From: Drechmeria coniospora
Taxonomy: Eukaryota; Ascomycota; Sordariomycetes; Hypocreales; Ophiocordycipitaceae
DNA: 64,000 bases
Direction: 5' to 3'
Assembly: GCF_001625195.1 (NCBI RefSeq)
Contig: NC_054389.1
Location: 12,458,520-12,522,519 of the forward strand
The notes under the pieces were generated by a model, which saw nothing but the letters and a program-made list of their open reading frames with translations, was not told where the DNA came from and made no database searches. This document shows, piece by piece, positions 1-11,549 of this stretch. A program made the translations under genes and the position numbers. The stretch's first letter is position 1, and each line of letters opens with the position of its first letter.

Positions 1-486
1 TGCGCAGCATGCACTCGGTACACCTGCTTGCAAGCACTCGGTACACCTGCTTGCAAGCACCCTACTTACACCCGCAAGCACAGCACAACTCCGCACGTGC
101 GAGCACCGTTCGGTGGTGGGCGAAGCTGACCGCTCCGGTCGCACGCAGCCCATTCCGGCAATGATTGGTGCGAGGGACGGCCAATGGCTCGACAGGGTAA
201 GGGTACATGGCAAGCTGCAGACGGCTGATCCGGGCAGACGAGTGAGGGCGGAGATGGCATCGGTGTCAGCCGGCAGCAGCGTGAGAGTGCCGTCCGGCAT
301 GACACGCACCCGCTCTGCACCACGGACGGAGACGTACCAGCACTCGTCGAGGCAGGTGCACGAGCACGCATGGCGGCGTCGGAATTTTGGGCGTCGCAAG
401 AAAGCTACGCTGAAGCGAAGTGAACTGCAGCGGACCAAGGGGGGCAAAAGCAAGGCTTGCCGGGGGTGCTGATGGCAGGGATATCC

Positions 487-637
487 GGGGAAGGGGGAAG
501 GGGTAGGGCAGGGGAAGGGCAGGGGAAGGGCAGGGGAAGGGCAGGGGAAAGGCAGGGGAAGGACAGGGGAAGGACAGGAGAAGGGCAGGGAAAGGACAGG
601 AGAAGGGCAGGGAAAGGGCAGGGAAAAGACAGAGGGG
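487..637. repeat. Polypurine GGGGAAGGGCA-type tandem repeat
   Basis: About 150 bases of almost pure purine on the plus strand, built from repeated GGGGAAGGGCA / GGGAAAGGACA units of 10-12 bases with drift. Long open frames here in several registers are produced by the repeat itself and are not evidence of a gene. Confidence 0.8.
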
Positions 638-1662
638 CTTCTGGGGCGTTCGTCGTACAGGTGCCTGGACGAGCACGCACAGGTGTCTGGACGAGCACGG
701 TAGTGCACGGGGTCCCGGCACCAGCGGCATCTCGATGCGCAGGAGCTTAATTCGATGCCAAGTGGATGGGGGGAGCGTTCCTGGCCGTCGTCCGCTTAGC
801 GCTCCGCACTAGCCGTTGGAGCCAGTACCGACGCTCGACGGAAGCAGCTGATTCGCCGTCGCGCCTCGGCCGGCCGCTACGGAGGTCGCTAGCCGCATGG
901 GGCACCGCCAGCCGCCCTGGCGGGTCCTGCGCAGGGGGCATGCGCCGGACGGCATACGAGGTGAACGGCTCGTCGTCGGGCGGCCAAGTACTGCAATTTG
1001 ATGGGCAATATTCCCCATCCACAGGCAATACGGAGCACTCGGCGCAGTATTAATAGCATGCTGGCTGCGCGCACCTGTCCTGCGCGGACGAGCGCTGGTC
1101 GCAGGCAGTGCGGAGTCGCGGCATGCGGCACCCGCATCAACCGCTAGGCGGGTGTGCACCGATTTGTGCATGCACACGGTGCAAGTATTGGCGCGCCGTG
1201 CAGGTATTGGCGGCACGGATCACGAGCACGGGTGCATGATTGCTTACATGCAAGTACAGCGAGAACGCTACTGGTCTCACGGGTCGAGGTCGGCAAGCAC
1301 ATGCACGTACCGGGGGAGCGGCGAGCGAGGGCATGTACCCGCGAGGATAGGCGCTCCGTACCTGTACATGCAGGCGTCGGTGCTGTACATGGAGGGTACC
1401 GCAGGAGGTGGGTCCGGCGTGAGACGGTACGAACTTTGCACAGCAGCGTCGATGCGAGATCGCGTACCGACCTACCTACTTGGGTAGCTACATTGTATGT
1501 CTCGTCGGTCGCTCGTACATGCATGTACGGAGTACCTGCACGGTATTGCAGTACAAGCCATGCCACGCGAGTGTCGGTGCCGGCGCTCGTACAGCAGATG
1601 GCTTGCACAGTACAGAGTACATTGCTCGTACTTGTACAATACGCGCAAGTACATGCTCGCAC

Positions 1663-2035
1663 TCGGCACGTTGCTCAGAATAGCCTGCACGTTGCTCAGA
1701 ATAGCCTGCACATGGCTCGTAGTTGTGCGGAGTAGATGGCTCGCAGTTGTGCTGCACATGGCTCACAGTTGTGCATGGCTCGTAGTTGTACATGGCTCGT
1801 AGTTGTTCAGTACCTGGCTCGCAGTTGTACATGGCTCATGGATGTACAGTACATGGCCCGTAGTTGTACATGGCTCGTAGTTGTACAGGGTCGTAGCTGT
1901 GCAAGGTCGTAGTTGTACAGGCTCGAAGGTGTACAGGCTCGTAGTTGTGCAGGCTCGTAGTTGTGCATGGCTCGTACTGTACATGTACATGGCTCGTACA
2001 AGCTCGCACTCGGTACACTGTATCCCGTACCTTGC
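1663..2035. repeat. Minisatellite, GTTGTACATGGCTCGTA family
   Basis: Tandem degenerate units of about 16-24 bases containing GTTGTACATGGCTCGTA or the variant GTTGTGCAGGCTCGTA. The array merges with a second family at about 2035. Open frames on both strands simply read through the repeat. Confidence 0.8.
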
Positions 2036-2440
2036 TCATACTAGCCTGTACGGGAAGTACAATGTTCATTATTGGCTGTGCATTGCTCACAATGGTCTGC
2101 ACATGGCTCAAAATAGGTCATGCATTGCCCGTAACGACCTGCACATTGCTCATAGCAGGCTGCACATTGCTCACACTGTCTGCACATTGCTCATAATAGC
2201 TTATGCATTGCTTATAGCAGGCTGCACATTGCTCATAGCAGGCTGCACATTGCTTACAATGGTCTGCACATTGCTCACAATGATCTGCACATTGCTCATA
2301 ATAGCTTATGCGTTGCTCATAGCACCCTGCACATTGCTCATAATGGCCTGCACATTGCTCACAGTGTTCTGCACATTGCTCATAATAGCTTATGCATCGC
2401 TCATAGCACCCTGCACATTACAAAGCCCTGTGCACGGCTC
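2036..2440. repeat. Minisatellite, CTGCACATTGCTCATA family
   Basis: Degenerate units of about 20-21 bases around CTGCACATTGCTCATAAT, alternating with TAGCTTATGCATTGCTCAT and AGCAGGCTGCACATTGCTC variants. Higher-order blocks of three units recur (for example 2181-2250 and 2290-2410). It is contiguous with the preceding array and shares the 'TGGCTC/TTGCTC' core with it, so the two may have a common origin. Confidence 0.8.
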
Positions 2441-2785
2441 GTAATTGGTCGAGCATCGCCGCACATCGGCCGCACATTGGCCCTTCTGCTCGTACCGCTG
2501 GCCAGAACTTCCTCCGCACATCTTCGCCCGGAACTGCCCGTACCCTGTTGGTGCAACGATGCTGATCCCACCGTCTCCCCGATATAGGCCCTCTACAACC
2601 ACATCCATGACCGGGTAGCGTTGCCCTGCCGGTGTCATCGTGTCGCATCCGTCTGATACAAGCAGGTGGATGCGTCCTTTGCGTCCCGCGAGCTCGCACC
2701 CACCCGGCGGGATGATGCAACGCGGAGCCTCGAACCGGACAGGGGGAATGCCATGGCGGCGAGCTGCCATCCTGGCCCTCGTCAT
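2390..2785 (-). pseudogene. Coding-like tract running into a minisatellite
   Basis: A minus-strand open frame from an ATG at 2785 encodes about 131 residues. It has non-repetitive composition with several glycines and cysteines (GRKGRIHLLVSDG, MDVVVEGLYRGDGG, APTGYGQFRAKMCGG). The last 20 or so residues are encoded by the edge of the minisatellite, so the frame may be a gene fragment whose 3' end was replaced by repeat. No family is recognised. The plus strand and other minus frames here are also open, which weakens the call. Confidence 0.25.
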
Positions 2786-3131
2786 TTCCTCGCCTCCCCT
2801 GGCCGCCGGGCCCTCGACGTGCCGAAATTGATTCACGGCAGCCCGTGGGCGAAGCAACACGTGATGAGGCTGCCCGCCGGCTGGCTACACGAGATACGAT
2901 ACGCCCCTCGTCCGGCGCTGACCGCCTTCGATTGGGCCAGGCTGATGTCGCCATCGGGAACGTGCGTCCGCCACGAGCAACGTCAACCAGGATCCTGAAT
3001 AATTTATGCGTCAGGTTCGTCTGCGGCCTTGACTCGAATCTGCTCTCCCCCGTACCGTAACACCTAATAATACCTGCCATCAGATCATCGAGCCGAACGA
3101 GGCCCACCAGGACGGCCGGCGAGACGATTTC

Positions 3132-4352
3132 GTGGCCGGCCACCATTGCCGCATCCGAAGCCGAATACGGCGACGAGCTTCTCGCGCCGCCCGCCCGACG
3201 TCGTGCTCCCTCTCCTACGCTCTGCCCTTTGCCCTCCTCTGGTTCCTGACCCTCGCCGTCATGGGTGTCGCTGCCGCCACAGCCGCGAGTGGCCCCGAGC
3301 CGCCGCGTCGGCCGCGCGCTCTCGTCTACCGTGGATCCTCGACGAGCCGGGGCCTGCCCGAGGCCGTCGCCCAGCTGCTCGAGTCGTCGCCGCGCAACTT
3401 TGAGGTGCGCTTCGCCGGCCCCGACGAGGCCGTCGACGTGACGGCCGAGAGCCTGAGTGCCGTCGAGCTCTACGCCCAGCCGGGCGGACCAGGTACGTCG
3501 CCGTCGAGCACGGCCGTGGGCGCCGACGGACGCCTCGCCTGACCTCGTCCTCAGACCTCGACGACGCTTGGGCGGAAACCAAGGCCTACGCCTCCGACAT
3601 TCGCGACTTCGTCTCCCGCGGCGGTCGCTACCTCGGCTTCTGCCTCGGCGCCTACCTCGCCGGTCGCGGGCCCGGCTTCGGCCTGCTCCCTCGCGGCGCC
3701 GACACCGACTCGGAGCACGAGCAAAAGGGCGCCCAGGTCAAGGACGACAAGGACACCATCATCCAGGTCGACTGGACCTTTGCCGGAGCCACCCAAGCCG
3801 GCCGCAAGGTCAAGAACCGCTGGCTGTACTTTCAGGAGGGCGCCGTCATCCAGGGCCTCGAGGAATCCGACACGTCCTACGTCCTGGGCCGCTACTCGAA
3901 GAGCGGTGGCGTCGCCTCCTCCCTGAGCAAGTACGGCGACGGTTGGGTTGGCCTGATAGGACCTCACCCCGAGGCCACCGAGGCGTGGTGTGAGTGGCCG
4001 CCACCAGAAACCCCCCCCTTGCCCCCCGTCGTCGGCCGCCGTGAACCCTTGCCGACCATCTGCTTCCCCTTCCATGTCCCTCCTCGCCCTCTCCCCTCCC
4101 CTCGCCCTCTCACCTCCTCCGCCGGGATCCCCTCTCGTCCCGAGCGCGCCCGCGGTTCGGTCGCTAACTTGGCCCAACACGATAGTCTCTGCTTACAATA
4201 TCGACAGCCCCGATGGCTTGCAGTACGAGATTGGCTACGACCTTATCGAGGCCACCATGGAGGGTGGCAAGAATGCCGTCAGCGCAGCATCGTCGAGCGG
4301 TGCGGCCAAGTTGCGCAGCCCGCTGGGGCGCCTGTTGCGCCCTTGGAAATGA
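3132..4352 (+). CDS. BPL_N-domain (glutamine amidotransferase-like) protein
   Basis: Proposed exons are (5' end uncertain)-3492, 3555-3989 and 4186-4352. The introns have GTACGT and GTGAGT donors, and a GCTAAC branch site lies before the second acceptor. Joined, the frame is continuous and matches fungal proteins with the biotin-protein-ligase N-terminal domain: RALVYRGSS near the start, GGRYLGFCLGAYLAG with the nucleophile-elbow cysteine, and DGLQYEIGYDLIEATMEGG near the C-terminus. A hydrophobic signal-like stretch (about 3198-3275) precedes the domain, but the frame has no ATG between the stop at 3030 and the ATG at 3261. Either a 5' exon is missing from this model or translation begins at 3261. 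The coordinate 3132 only marks open frame. The family has a class I amidotransferase fold; substrate unknown. Probably secreted or membrane-anchored if the hydrophobic stretch is used. Confidence 0.75.
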
Positions 4353-5300
4353 TGACCTCGCTCTTTCGCCGTCAGACATGGCACGAGCACGATGGGGATG
4401 GCATGTCGGTCATGCCTGAAATGCTAGCACCTCCCAAATGAATCTGAATCACCCTCACACCCGCCTTCTATAAATAATGTCAGCCTCCGCAGCCACGGGG
4501 CCAGGGTCCTCCCATGCGTGGCTAGAGGCACGATGCAAGGTTATTATGAGTCGAAAAAGAAAAAAAGAGAAAATTTCGCCCCCCCCTACCTACTTACTTC
4601 TTCACCTCCAGTTCCTCTCTCGGCATGCCCGTTCCTCGCTCAATCCCAACTGATACACGTGTGCCCTCCCTCGTCCGAATTCGTCTTCCGCTCCCAGCGC
4701 AAATCCCTCTTCAGCTTTCCCTCTGAGACAGGCCGGCAAGTGATGACATCGTGGACGAGCACCCAAAATTAACAATGCAAAACAACACAAACAGCTAGGT
4801 AAATCATCATGGGCAGCGCTAGCGGAGTCGAGTGAGCAAAGCGGTCTAGTGATGCCAGCCGACCTGTGGCCTTAACCAGACGCCTGGTAATTAGGCCCAT
4901 GCCCCGGTCACGAGCACCATGGGTGCATACATGGATGCATACCTAGTCCCAGCACTGCCATGCACATGATGACTTGTCCTGTAAACTTAATTTTCTGCCG
5001 CCGCAAGGACTTCCAATTTTAGGATATCGTAGCCAGGTGACAAAAACTACGGGCAGGTTGTTGGCGGAGAAGACCTACGACCACTTCTAGCCTGTAAAAT
5101 CGTCGCCATCCATTTGCTCAACTTGGCAAGAGCAATTTGTCACTCGAGTGGACGTAATATATATATATATATATATATATATAGCGGGCAGGCAGCGGTC
5201 AAGTCCAGAGTCGTACGTATTTGTCATGCTATACACGGTCATGTTGGCTGACAGACGCAGCACAGCTACTCTTTCACGTCGTCCGAATCCGACGACGCAG
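4353..5300. other. Intergenic, with an (AT)n microsatellite
   Basis: No gene is seen. It contains a T/C-rich stretch at about 4575-4630 and an (AT)n run of about 25 bases at 5157-5182. Short open frames lack any family signature. Confidence 0.6.
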
Positions 5301-6640
5301 CAGCCGCAAACGTCTCCCGGAGCTGGTGGGAGTACTGCTCCTGCTGCTTCATCTTAGACCAGAGGAGGCTGGACGCTTGGCGGTCCCAACGGCATCAATC
5401 GGTTGAATTCGTCGAGTGCCGTATTGCCGAGGCGCGCGAAAATGGCCTGGATGTGGAATATGAAGATGGCATACGGCGCCGTCAGGCAATCCAACGTTGG
5501 CGCGCACCAAAGACTATCCGCCTCTCAGCATGTCCCGAGGATATTGGTGTACTCGGTGGACTGATACTGTTCTGATTCTTTGGCCTCGGATGCATTCATG
5601 GACCCAGGCGAGCCTCGTTGTACTTGTCCAATCCATCATCGAGGGGCTCGTCAATGCCGAGTGCGACTTCCTAACGCTTCGGCTGGCAAGCCAGTGCGGC
5701 GGCCGGGGCATCCCGATCAGACGAGCACACGACCACTCGGGGTCGATGAGGCGCGCAATGTGCCAGCCACCGTCGACAAAGTTGTTGCTCTGATGCAGGC
5801 CCTCTAGGTAAGAATATATGGTCTTTCCCAGAGATGCCGACTGATAAACCTCGGGAGAAGAGTTCTCGACGTTGCAAAAGCAGCTAGCTGTGCTTCGCCA
5901 TCGGAATGGTGATGAATCGCATTTGGCCAGTGGCGAATGCGGCCATCTCGGCAACCAAAAACATCCAAGTAGTATGACTCCACAGACGAGTACGTAAGGC
6001 CTCGCGGTATTTCCGTAATACTCTCACTTTGCTTTTCGAACTGAAGGCAAGTGAACGGTTCGTGAGAGGGGATGCCTCGATCGTCGACCGTTTACGAGCC
6101 TATTCGCGGAAGGAGGAGATGGGGAAGCCGGCGAAGGATCCGAGATAGATCCCGGAAGAGGTGGGCTCTTCGGTCCCGGTAGTTGCAATGGCTCTTCCAG
6201 GACTTGGAGAGATGTGTTCTTCGTCTACATGCTCTGCAAGCGAGGTCCCATGTTCCAGAAGATTCTGGAGAGGATGAAAAAGCAAGGCGAAAGCGTATGA
6301 CCCGACGCCCACGAAATGACTCTTCGGAAGTACCATATCAACCGTCTGTAAATCGGTTCATTCTCGAGTGTCGTGAACTGTATCCATTGGTCAGCAATGG
6401 ACGCACCTCTGGGATATGACCACTGATTGGGGATGAGTGAGCAACGATTGTGTTTCCGGGTGCCGAAACCAAGGCCAGGGTATGGGTACAGAAGGCCAAT
6501 TGGTCCGCTGCCAAATATAGGTGGCCGCTTTGCAGCGTAGCTTCTTGTCATCATGTCCTGGGCAGGTTTCTTCTACCGTCTTTTGTGGCAGTGCAAATCG
6601 GATGATGGCCCGCCTCGGCAGATTCGGCCGACAAGGGTGA
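5300..6640 (-). pseudogene. Decayed APH-like phosphotransferase
   Basis: Read on the minus strand from 6640 to 5300, successive fragments in different frames line up with a large fungal family of kinase-like (aminoglycoside phosphotransferase fold) proteins. They are RRAIIRFALPQKTVEE and KKLRCKAATYIWQ (about 6640-6520), NEPIYRRLIWYFRRVISW (about 6370-6310), YYLDVLVAEMAAFATGQ (about 5970-5920), NNFVDGGWHIARLIDPEWS (about 5790-5735) and PPHWLA (about 5705). 'FVDxxWHIxxLIDxEW' is the metal-binding/catalytic-loop region of that family. Stops and frame changes separate the fragments and no set of ordinary introns restores one frame, so I call it a pseudogene. The alignment rests on memory of the family pattern, not on a search. 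Confidence 0.6.
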
Positions 6641-6784
6641 GGGATGTGGATGGGAATGCAGGCGTTGGAACGGCCGTGAATCTACTCCTCAAGCTCGCCG
6701 AGCTCAAAATGGGCTTGGCCTATGTTGAGATGGGTGGGAGTTGACTTTGCTATTTGGCGTCGGTGTCGGTCGAGATATAGCAAG

Positions 6785-8020
6785 ATCAGACGATGACCCG
6801 TCGCTCGGGGTACGTCGGATTCTGAACGATGCCGTCATCTTCCTCCAGGGCGTCCTCGAGAGATTTTCCCTCGTAAAAGTGGTAATGCAGTTTCCACCCA
6901 AGCGCACGTGCTGATGATGATGATTCTGCATTGGAATGTGAACGCATGGTGTTGGACGAGATGCCTCCCTCAGTTGTGGGAGGCGCGGTGATGGCGGGGT
7001 AAATGGCGGCAAATTATTCTTGCGGAACAGGGTGTAGTTGACAACAGTGTCTTTTTCACCCAAATTCTGCCTGTTGTGCATTCTCACTGCCACCTTGAAG
7101 CGTTTTCTTTTGAAGGTGTTGGATGCGTTGTTCCCCTTTGTACAGATGGATGGCAGACGGAGGGTTGCGAGACAAATATTCCCACGTTTCCCGCCACCAC
7201 CAATACAGGTGGTATTCAGAAAAGCATGCGAAACAATGCTATACTCGTAGTTAGACAGACAACCATAGGTATACGAGGAGATTGTGTATATTGAGTCGTT
7301 ACTCTGCTGTCGCCACTCATCGAACCAGACATCGGAAAGTAGTCAGCGTAAGGAATGGGGCAGTCAGTGTCAGGAACCTTCTGTGACGGCCAGGGTAGAC
7401 TTCGTATCGTTCAAGGCGATCCAGAGCTCTACTGTGCTGCAGGAGCCCCTTGTGACTCCAAAAATTGTAGGGCGTATGGCGGATGTCAGCGTGCATGCGT
7501 AGCCTGCAGCGGATGCTACCTCGACGGCGGAAACACGCCCAATTGTTCCGCTTCCATGCTTTCCGCTTCCATGTGTTCCGCTTCCATGCGTTCCGCTTCC
7601 ATGCGTTCCGCTTCCATTCGTTCCGCCATGACCAAGCCCATACGGTTGGAGCCCTGGCCATGGGACTGGATCGTTCAACATGGGTCGGCCGATGTGACGA
7701 TGACTCAATCGCTGTTGCCCGCCCTGCTCAGGGAGGCCGTCGTCATCGATCTCGCCGTCGTCACAGCCGCCGAGATTGTTGACTAGGTTCGCGATATCTA
7801 TCGGCAAGACGATAATGTGTGATTGATGTAGGCTGCCGTAGAAGAGGAGCCTGCCTGACTTGATGGGTAGAGGCAAGAGAAATACGGAGTCAGGTGGGAG
7901 ATGGCAGTTGTTGGGAAAGAAGCTGCTATATGGCTGTGATGAATGACTGAATGTGCGTGACAACTTGGGTTGCACTTGCTTGTCTACCTGTAATCCCAGA
8001 AGCGGTTCAGCTGCGCGCAT
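6785..8020 (-). pseudogene. Second decayed gene, with a 15-bp coding repeat
   Basis: Minus-strand coding-like fragments lie one after another in different frames. In the first, about 7800-7370, a GSGTH repeat is followed by PTIFGVTRGSCSTVELW and a stop. About 7385-7265 reads DTDCPIPYADYFPMSGSM. About 7250-7030 reads KVAVRMHNRQNLGEKDTVVN. About 7030-6785 reads ARALGWKLHYHFYEGKS and ends at a TGA at 6785-6787. Each piece has protein-like composition, but at least three frame changes are needed to join them and no consensus introns explain them. The family is not recognised. A possible start with ATG is at 8020 (MRAAEPLLGLQ). It lies directly upstream of, and in the same orientation as, the APH-like remnant. 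Confidence 0.45.
7545..7630. repeat. 15-bp tandem repeat (CCGCTTCCATGCGTT)
   Basis: Five to six copies of a 15-base unit CCGCTTCCATGCGTT with single-base variants. On the minus strand the unit reads GSGTH in the open frame of the decayed gene at 6785-8020. The repeat length is a multiple of three, so copy-number change would preserve frame. Confidence 0.85.
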
Positions 8021-8511
8021 GCTAGATGACTTGCTGCGTGTGTTTTAGCTCGATGTGCGCTAACCACAAAAGTACATGTACATGTAATCAAGCACTTACT
8101 TACTTAAGTACTCCGTACTTGGTTGTACTCCGTACTGTACAGTACTTAGAGCCTGTTGAGGAATACTTAGTTGTACTTGTAAGTACTGGGTACTTGCATT
8201 GTGTGGGGGTTTTAGCACGGCTACGTAGTACAGATACATCCCAGCGAAACGATCTGGTGGATCGGCTTTACGCGATGCTGCTGCGTCTTCAGACACGAAA
8301 AGTCGCGCCTTCAACGGCCACCGATGACAAATTCCCACGACTCCATTGTTGCCCTTCTCATCGTCTGATCTTCGCAACAGTCCGAGTCGAGCTCAACGGC
8401 GATAGTCTCCTTCCCTCGATTTTATAGCGGCCTGGAATTGCACCGGCCGTCTCTTGTCCTCGTCGTGCCACCTCGTCGACTGATGGTTGCTGCCGACGAC
8501 GGACCGGCAAA
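8021..8511. other. Upstream region of the CMR1 homologue
   Basis: About 490 bases with no gene. The first part (8066-8200) is rich in GTAC-type words including TACTCCGTAC at about 8107 and 8126. The part nearest the start codon (8230-8511) is ordinary sequence and is presumably the promoter and 5' leader. No TATA element was recognised. Confidence 0.5.
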
Positions 8512-10093
8512 ATGGTCAAGGAGGAGATGAGCGCCTTTGAGCGCAAGCGGCTCGATAACATTGCCGCCAATCGAGCCATACTCACAGACATATCGACGAC
8601 GTCGAAGAAGATAATACCGGCGGCGAAACCGCCGACCAAGTCTGGACCGAAGCGCAAGTCCCGGGCCGAGCCGATCAAGCGTGAGCCGACGCGACCGACG
8701 CGGATGAGCTCGCGCCTCGCAGGACTCGACGCCGACTCCGAGACGGCGAAACGAAAGATGGAAGTTCAGCTGGAGCACGAGACGGAAAAGGCAAGAGCCA
8801 AAAGGATGCGGGTCAACGGAGACCTGAACCTCGGCGACATAGTCGTCGAGGGCAAGAAATGGGGCAGCGGCATCGACGGGCTCAAAGGTCTCGTCCGAGG
8901 CGCCGAGCCCGGCGTCCGCACCTTTACCGAGGACGACGTCAAGGAGACGACGGATCAGAGCCTGAAGGACTTGCGCCACCGCATGGGCGCACTCGAGCTC
9001 TACAAGCACTGGATGCCCAATGGTACCCTCGTCGTCCTCTCCGCCGACGGTGAACGGCCCCAGCTGACCAGCGCTAGATATCAAAATCACGCCTCAACGA
9101 GTCTATGCCCTCGGCTTCCACCCGACAGAAGACAAACCCATCGTGTTTGCGGGCGACAAAGAGGGTGCCATGGGCGTGTTTGACGGATCGCAAACGGCGC
9201 CCGAGGCCGACGACGACGACGAGTCCGATGCCGATCCCGTCATTTCCGCCTTCAAGACTCACGCTCGAACCATTACTTCCTTTGTGTTTTCTGCGACCGA
9301 CTCGAACGCAGTCTACTCATCGTCCTACGATTCGTCCATACGGAAGATGGACCTCGAAAAGGGCCTCTCGACCCAGGTTTTCGCTCCCGACGACGACGAG
9401 GACCTCCCCATCTCCGCCCTCGACATGGCCGCGGCCGAGCCAAACATTCTCTACTTTTCCACCCTCGACGGCAGCGTCGGCCGCTATGACGTCAGAGCCC
9501 CCGGCGGCGAGGAGATGTGGAAGCTCTCGGATTCCAAGATTGGTGGCTTCTCTCTCCACCCCCTGCAGCCTCACTTGATGGCCACTGCTTCGCTGGACAG
9601 GACGATGAAGATCTGGGACCTGAGGAAGATTGTCGGCAAGGGCGACATGCGACACCCGACCCTGCTCGGCGAGCACGAATCCCGCCTGTCCGTGTCGCAC
9701 GCCTCCTGGAGCGCCGGCGGCCAGGTGGCCACCTCGTCGTACGACGACACGGTCAAGATTTACAACTTTTCCGACGCCGCTGCCTGGACGCCTGGCCACG
9801 ACCTGGCGCCCAAGGCCATGGAGCCGGCCCAGACGATCCGGCACAACAACCAGACGGGTCGGTGGGTGACCATCCTGAAGCCGCAATGGCAGAAGCGGCC
9901 GAACGACGGCGTCCAAAAGTTTGTCATTGCCAACATGAACCGCTTCGTCGACGTGTTCGCATCCGACGGGAGCCAGCTGGCGCAGCTGGATGGAGAGGGC
10001 ATCACCGCCGTGCCTGCGGTTGCTCACTTTCATCCGACCATGGACTGGGTTGCCGGCGGGAACGGCAGCGGCAAGCTGTGTCTGTGGACCTGA
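8512..10093 (+). CDS. CMR1: CMR1-family WD40 DNA damage-binding protein
   Basis: Exons 8512-9022 and 9078-10093 have a GTACCC donor, a GCTGAC branch site and a CTAG acceptor, and encode 508 residues. The N-terminus SAFERKRLDNIAANRAIL is the hallmark of fungal Cmr1/WDR76 proteins and is followed by a basic linker (SGPKRKSRAEPIKRE) that may hold a nuclear signal. The C-terminal two thirds is a WD40 propeller: YALGFHPTEDKPIVFAGDK, FSLHPLQPHLMATASLDRT ending in MKIWDLRK, and a terminal GSGKLCLWT. Cmr1 is known in yeast as a nuclear WD40 protein that binds damaged DNA and gathers with proteasome and chromatin factors at intranuclear quality-control sites. Length is near the family's usual 500-530. 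The ATG at 8512 is the first in the frame. Confidence 0.92.
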
Positions 10094-11500
10094 CTGTTGA
10101 ATTTCTTGGAGCCACCGCGACGTCGCTCGCACATGGGCCTTTTGCTTGCTTGCCATGGGCCTGCCGTTCCGCCGAGCCACCAGTGAATGGTGAGTGATGG
10201 GCCACATTTTTCGACCTTGGTAGCCATCACAGCTGTGTCGGCTGCTCTGTCTTTGTCAGCGAAGCAGCGCTTGTCGATGTCACGATATTGACGACCCCGT
10301 TGAGTAGATGCATCCTCTCACGCCCGAGGTACGGGAGTTTGGATACCAAATCGATATATGAACTTGGACGGTGCATTTGACACCTTGTCGCCATTCACCG
10401 CTTTAATCGGTACATTTGTGTCGAGCACTTGATGGCTCTATGCGAGGATCCTGATTGATTATCATGATTGAATCGTACTCTTGTTTGCGAGAGCAGTCAT
10501 CGGTCTCTTGAAATCCCAATTGTTTTGAGGAAGAGCTTGTCATCCGCGGTATCGGCGATGAGACTGAGTTTCAGGATGGGTCTGTTGGTTCGAACGAGAC
10601 CGGAGCCCATGGTCTAATGTGCGCTTGTATTTGTATCGTGCATGCAATCCGATGATGATGGAATGTTTAGCAGTTTCAGTGCTGCCGCACATCACAGCCC
10701 AGGGGCACCGCACACTGGGCTGGCTCGTGTGTACCATCATCAAACACCGTCTGCTCGCATGGCTCGCGGACCCATGACGGCAGGACATGAACAGCCCGAC
10801 TTGTGCGGAAGATAAAAGTTTGTCAAGAAGCATCACGAGTTGTACTGCCTATGTATGCAGATGATGAGTCGCATGTAGGGCGGTGGACGTACCAATAGCA
10901 AGATTCTTCTCCTGCGCGTTTCCAAGCTGGAATGCTCCGAATCTGTGAATTAGAGGAACATGCTGGCGAATTTCAAGCAACGGAAGTGAGTGCTATATTG
11001 AAAATGAAGGGGTTTCGGCGCCATGTCTATTGCCAGATGGTCAAAGTGATCGGGGAAACCGCATGGCGAGGAGAAGCTGAACACATCTGAGGGGTTACGG
11101 CTTAGTCAGCAGCTCCTTGACGGGGAGCTCAACGACAGTTTTGTAAATGCCCACGTCTTGGTGGCAACAAATCAATGGACTGCAGAGGAGTTGGGGAGCT
11201 ATTACGAGAGCGTAGCTCAACCTTTGGCCGACTTCGACAAGGATGTGAGGCACCACTATGAACAATCAGTTCTATACTAGCTGTGGAGGAGGATGAAGCG
11301 GAGAATGCCACGGGAAATGGAAGGTACCGGTTCCTAGTCTTGCCCATAGCCTGCGTTGCTACGCTCTCAACTCCCAAGTCGCCACCGACAAATATGCATC
11401 ATTTGCATTTCAAGATATCCATGACTCCCTTCAATCTTTCATGACTCTCTTGACAGGACTTTTCAAACTCATCTGCGAATCAAAATGAGCATGAAGCTTT
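10094..11500. other. Gene-free spacer
   Basis: About 1.4 kb downstream of the CMR1 homologue. Only short open frames without recognisable motifs are seen on either strand. There is no tandem repeat of note and no tRNA-like cloverleaf. Confidence 0.5.
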
Positions 11501-11549
11501 CCGGTCGGCCCGGTACGACTCACCATCAGGCGTGCCGTCCAAGGTGATG

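Noticed and set aside
1..60. Possible telomeric or subtelomeric end
   Set aside because: The first bases contain a short duplicated CACTCGGTACACCTGCTTGC but no TTAGGG array, so a telomere cannot be claimed.
2700..2745. GGTTCGAGG on the minus strand as a tRNA B box
   Set aside because: The flanking bases do not form a T-stem, and no acceptor or anticodon stem can be drawn. The same applies to GGTTCGAAC at 10582 and GGTTCGACG at 22341.
8096..8427. Open frames overlapping on both strands upstream of the CMR1 homologue
   Set aside because: They start in GTAC-repeat DNA, have no motif, and occupy the expected promoter of the gene at 8512.
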